Of a DNA stretch of 64,000 nt, positions 61,481-64,000 are shown one piece after another. Every line of letters starts with the position of its first letter. Position 1 is the first letter of the stretch. Origin of the DNA: Coriobacteriia bacterium (GTDB lineage Bacteria; Actinomycetota; Coriobacteriia; Coriobacteriales; Eggerthellaceae); contig JAUNNF010000002.1 in the NCBI GenBank assembly GCA_030537355.1, forward strand, positions 62,001-126,000. The letters are read 5' to 3'. The notes below the pieces were generated by a model. That model searched no databases and was not told the origin of the DNA. It was given only the letters and a program-made list of their open reading frames with translations. A program made the position numbers and the translations under genes.

Positions 61481-62567
61481 TAACGATATTGCAATAATTG
61501 GGGGCGGAGCATCAGGGTTAGCTGCTGCTATAGTTGCTGTTGAAAGAGGCAGAAATGTTACAATTTTTGAGTCCGATGATGACATAGGCCATTCAATTTT
61601 AAAAACAGGCAATGGTCGCTGTAACTATTCAAAATTAAACATTAATTCTAATAAATACTATAATAACAAATTTGTAGAAAAAGTTTTTTCGCAAGTAAGC
61701 CCTAAAGATGTTTGGAAATTTTTTGAAGATTTAGGATTGTTGACTTATATTGATGACGAAGGAAGAATGTTTCCCTACACTAAAAAGGCATCAACAATTG
61801 TTGATATTTTAAAAACGCGCATACAATCTTTAAATATTAATGTAATTACAAAAACACAAATTAATAATTTGGAAGAAATCAAAGGAAAATTTAACAAAGT
61901 AATTATTTGTTGTGGAAAGCATCTAGATAAATTAGCAAATGATGTTCATTTTCAAAAACTTTTATGCCCGATAATGACAGAAGAGAAGCAAACTAAAAAA
62001 CTAGATGGAATAAAAGTACAGGCAAAATGTAGTCTTGTAAATTCAAACAACAATGTAATAACTTCTGAAACAGGGGAAATATTGTTTAGGGAATATGGAT
62101 TGTCAGGCATCTGCATTTTTAATTTATCTCGTTATGTTGAAAAAAATCAAAAAATAGAAATTGATTTCTTTCCTCATGACACAAAGAAAGAGCTTATTAC
62201 ACTTTTACAAAATAAATTTAAAACTTTCAATCAAAAAGAAGTCTTAACGTCACATTTATTAAATGGAATACTTCTACCTAAGATTTCAAACACAATTTTT
62301 AATAATAAAACAACTAAATTTAATGAGATTTCATCAACAATTAATAAGCTTAAAAAATATCAACTCACAGTAAAAGCTTTAAATCCTGAAAGTCAATATC
62401 AAATATGCCGAGGAGGTATCAAGCCAGCTCTAATATCACATAAAACATTAAAATTTAAGGAAAACATTTATGTTACAGGAGAAGCTATAGACGTTGATGG
62501 ACCGTGCGGCGGATATAATTTACATTGGGCATGGACAACTGGAATACTTGCAGGAAAATCTGTATAG
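61467..62567 (+). CDS. HI0933/BaiN-type NAD(P)/FAD-dependent flavoprotein
   Basis: From ATG 61467 it has 366 residues. FAD site: IAIIGGGASGLAAAIVA near 8-24 and an acidic residue in IFESDDDIG. The family signature K-T-G-N-G-R-C-N-Y-S lies near 46. The C-terminal FAD-contact region has GEAIDVDGPCGGYNLHWAWTTG (positions near 339-360, quoted in two parts: GEAIDVDGPCGGYN and LHWAWTTG). Known members include BaiN, but the reaction of most is unknown. An upstream in-frame extension overlaps the LCP gene and is not supported. Confidence 0.88.
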   Translation: MTVHNNDIAIIGGGASGLAAAIVAVERGRNVTIFESDDDIGHSILKTGNGRCNYSKLNINSNKYYNNKFVEKVFSQVSPKDVWKFFEDLGLLTYIDDEGRMFPYTKKASTIVDILKTRIQSLNINVITKTQINNLEEIKGKFNKVIICCGKHLDKLANDVHFQKLLCPIMTEEKQTKKLDGIKVQAKCSLVNSNNNVITSETGEILFREYGLSGICIFNLSRYVEKNQKIEIDFFPHDTKKELITLLQNKFKTFNQKEVLTSHLLNGILLPKISNTIFNNKTTKFNEISSTINKLKKYQLTVKALNPESQYQICRGGIKPALISHKTLKFKENIYVTGEAIDVDGPCGGYNLHWAWTTGILAGKSV

Positions 62568-62604
62568 TTATGTTATAATTTCGGAAGTTAAATAGGAGGA
62601 AAAA

Positions 62605-63168
62605 ATGGGAAGAGGATTAAAAGGAATAATATTTGGAGGAGTAATTGGTGCTGCATTAGGTGTTTTATATGCACCAAGAGCAGGCAAAAAAACTCGTGCA
62701 ATGTTAGCTGACAAAACAGAGGCACTTTGGGGAGAAGAAGCCCAGGCAAAGGGAACAATCTTAGGGGAGATTGCAAAGACAACTCAAACTGCAATTGATG
62801 CAGGTCAAAGCGTTGTAAAAGATATTACTTCTAGTCCAGTAGGAAATGCAGCAAAAACTGCTACTGAAAAAGGTCAACAAGCTGCAAAATTTGCACAAGA
62901 GAAGGTTGAAGAATTTTCAGCAGCAAACGTAAGACCTGTTTTTTCTGAAAAAAATGACGAACTAAGAAAAAAAATAGACGCTGCAAGAAACAAGATTGCC
63001 TCACAAGTAGCAAAAAATATTGATGATCATAAAGAAAGCGTTAAAGTCAAACCAGCTTCAGTTAAAACTAAAAAACCTAAAGAAACTAATACTAAACCTA
63101 AATCAACAAAGAAAACAACAACTAAAAAAGCAACTAAAAAAACAACCAAAAAGCCAAAAAAGAAATAA
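62605..63168 (+). CDS. YtxH-domain protein with Lys/Thr-rich tail
   Basis: A 187-residue protein. The N-terminal G-x-I-I-F-G-G-V-I-G-A-A-L-G-V-L-Y-A-P-R-A-G glycine-rich membrane segment defines YtxH. The middle is a helical, Ala/Gln/Lys-rich region, and the last 40 residues are a low-complexity KPKETNTKPKSTKKTTTKK-type tail like those of nucleic-acid-binding proteins. The function of YtxH proteins is not known; several are stress-induced. Promoter TATAAT at 62574-62579 and TAGGAGG precede it. It is followed without a gap by the PRC-barrel gene. Confidence 0.82.
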   Translation: MGRGLKGIIFGGVIGAALGVLYAPRAGKKTRAMLADKTEALWGEEAQAKGTILGEIAKTTQTAIDAGQSVVKDITSSPVGNAAKTATEKGQQAAKFAQEKVEEFSAANVRPVFSEKNDELRKKIDAARNKIASQVAKNIDDHKESVKVKPASVKTKKPKETNTKPKSTKKTTTKKATKKTTKKPKKK

Positions 63169-63777
63169 TTGTTTAGCACTAAAGAACTTTTTAACAAACG
63201 CGTGTACTTGGAAGGTGCAAAGAAAAGCACTGGAAGAGTTCGCGCGTTTGTTTTTTATGCAAAAAGATGTATTGGAGTTATAGTTAAAAGACCTGATTTT
63301 TTGTGGATGTTCAGACGTAAAAGAGTTTTTATAGATTTAAATAAATTAACACTAAAAGAAAATGGCTTTTATATAAAAGAAAAATCAAACATGATAAAAA
63401 AATTTAATTGGGATAAAAAGGCTGTTTGGGATAATTCACCTATTTATAAAAAAAGAAAAAAAATAGGTTATTGTGGAAACGTTGTTTTTCAAAAAAAAGA
63501 CGGCAAAATTAGTTTTATTGATTTGCAGCAAAGCAAGGCTGCTGGGATAGTTTTAGGAAAAACAAGAATAAACGAACAAGATATAAAGGGATATTCTCTA
63601 AATAAAGGAGCAATAATCCTAGAAGACAATGCTCAACTTCAAGAACATAAAGAAGGCGTAGCAGAAAAAGCAGGAAAAGCCACCTCTGTTGCCTCACATA
63701 AAGTACAACAAAAAAGCGATGTTTTCCATAAAAGAATAAAAGAATTTAAAGATGAGTTTAAAGAAGGACTAAAATAG
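63169..63777 (+). CDS. PRC-barrel domain-like protein
   Basis: A 202-residue protein starting at TTG 63169, directly after the YtxH stop (TAATTG). The first 60 residues (ELFNKRVYLEGAKKSTGRVR, then IGVIVKRPDFLWMFRRK) look like a PRC-barrel fold, and a second similar beta unit may follow near 95-145 (KKIGYCGNVVF... RINEQDIKGYSL). The C-terminus is helical and charged. PRC barrels mediate RNA or protein contacts, for example RimM. The coupling with YtxH suggests they act together. Function unknown. Confidence 0.7.
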   Translation: MFSTKELFNKRVYLEGAKKSTGRVRAFVFYAKRCIGVIVKRPDFLWMFRRKRVFIDLNKLTLKENGFYIKEKSNMIKKFNWDKKAVWDNSPIYKKRKKIGYCGNVVFQKKDGKISFIDLQQSKAAGIVLGKTRINEQDIKGYSLNKGAIILEDNAQLQEHKEGVAEKAGKATSVASHKVQQKSDVFHKRIKEFKDEFKEGLK

Positions 63778-63813
63778 TCTGTTATAATCAATAACAGGAG
63801 AAAAGAGGACAAA

Positions 63814-64000
63814 ATGATTCAAGATGTAATTAAACAAACAGAAGCTAAAATGCAAAAAAGTATTGAAGCGTTAAAAAACAACCTGACTCAAATAAGAACA
63901 GGTAGAGCAAACGCAAGTATTCTCGACGGAATAAATGTTGATTATTATGGTGTTCCTACCCCAATTAACCAAATGGCAGCCATAAAAACACCAGATGCTC
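63814..64000 (+). CDS. frr: ribosome recycling factor, N-terminal part (runs off the window)
   Basis: The frame from ATG 63814 is open to the window end (62 codons). The first residues read [20 protein letters not shown], and the RRF motif [13 protein letters not shown] (near 29-41) and [12 protein letters not shown] near 43 are diagnostic. RRF splits post-termination ribosomes with EF-G. TATAAT lies at 63783-63788. pyrH, its common partner upstream, is absent; the PRC-barrel gene takes that place. Confidence 0.96.
   Translation, partial: MIQDVIKQTEAKMQKSIEALKNNLTQIRTGRANASILDGINVDYYGVPTPINQMAAIKTPDA

Noticed and set aside
1-64000. Insertion sequences, phage genes, CRISPR arrays, tRNA or rRNA genes
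   Set aside because: No transposase, integrase or cas-like protein, no regularly spaced repeats and no RNA gene pattern was found in any gap on either strand.

Overview
The window is a compact, AT-rich (roughly one third G+C by eye) chromosomal segment of a Gram-positive-type bacterium that carries its replication origin. Cell-envelope genes (two LytR-CpsA-Psr proteins, a YkuD L,D-transpeptidase, NlpC/P60 and GT51 enzymes, a C-terminal sortase-type signal) argue for a monoderm. The origin order HATPase/wHTH regulator - dnaA - rpmH - rnpA - yidD - yidC - jag - rsmG - parA - parB, all on one strand, together with many leaderless-looking genes and an Old-Yellow-Enzyme reductase, suggests a low-GC member of the Coriobacteriia (Atopobiaceae-like). 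That placement is inference; no rRNA or tRNA is present to test it.

Layout. 1-5.6 kb: an L-rhamnose catabolic locus (rhaA-rhaM-MFS transporter-unknown membrane protein-rhaD on minus, rhaB divergent on plus). 5.6-12.2 kb: a permuted GH3 glycosidase and a 1291-residue surface protein, one operon. 12.3-14.5 kb: ATP-pyrophosphatase-only GMP synthase, an orphan glucitol-type EIIA lacking the phospho-histidine, and a Cof-type HAD phosphatase. 14.5-17 kb: a YhaN/YhaO-like nuclease pair behind a 197-bp imperfect inverted repeat. 17.4-22 kb: leuS-dnaN-recF. 22.1-26.6 kb: aquaporin, then a sugar-phosphate epimerase/dehydrogenase/EIIA(Man)/AGCS symporter run. 26.6-28.2 kb: a lipoprotein dipeptidase.

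28.2-34.2 kb: a five-gene operon glpK-glpF-(BaiCD/FadH-like reductase)-AcnX large-AcnX small, the most promising undescribed metabolic unit in the window. 34.3-39.4 kb: envelope genes (sortase-type surface protein coupled to a GT51 domain without a membrane anchor; an NlpC/P60 protein coupled to a membrane protein with an SLT-like tail). 39.4-42.7 kb: ABC exporter with an extra N-terminal domain plus a CofE-like protein. 42.8-49.8 kb: L,D-transpeptidase, TsaC-like protein, LCP protein, then an aminotransferase - atypical Ddl - GHMP kinase operon.

49.8-58.3 kb: the origin. At least six DnaA-box-like sites lie in 49789-50162, followed by a HATPase/winged-helix protein, dnaA, an Xaa-Pro peptidase, rpmH to rsmG, and parAB flanked by two parS sites. 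58.3-64 kb: rlmN, a canonical ddl, a second LCP gene, a BaiN/HI0933-type flavoprotein, YtxH and PRC-barrel proteins and the start of frr. No rRNA, tRNA, CRISPR, transposase or phage gene was seen. Genes are packed tightly, with many 1-19 bp overlaps and convergent gene pairs that abut without an intergenic gap.
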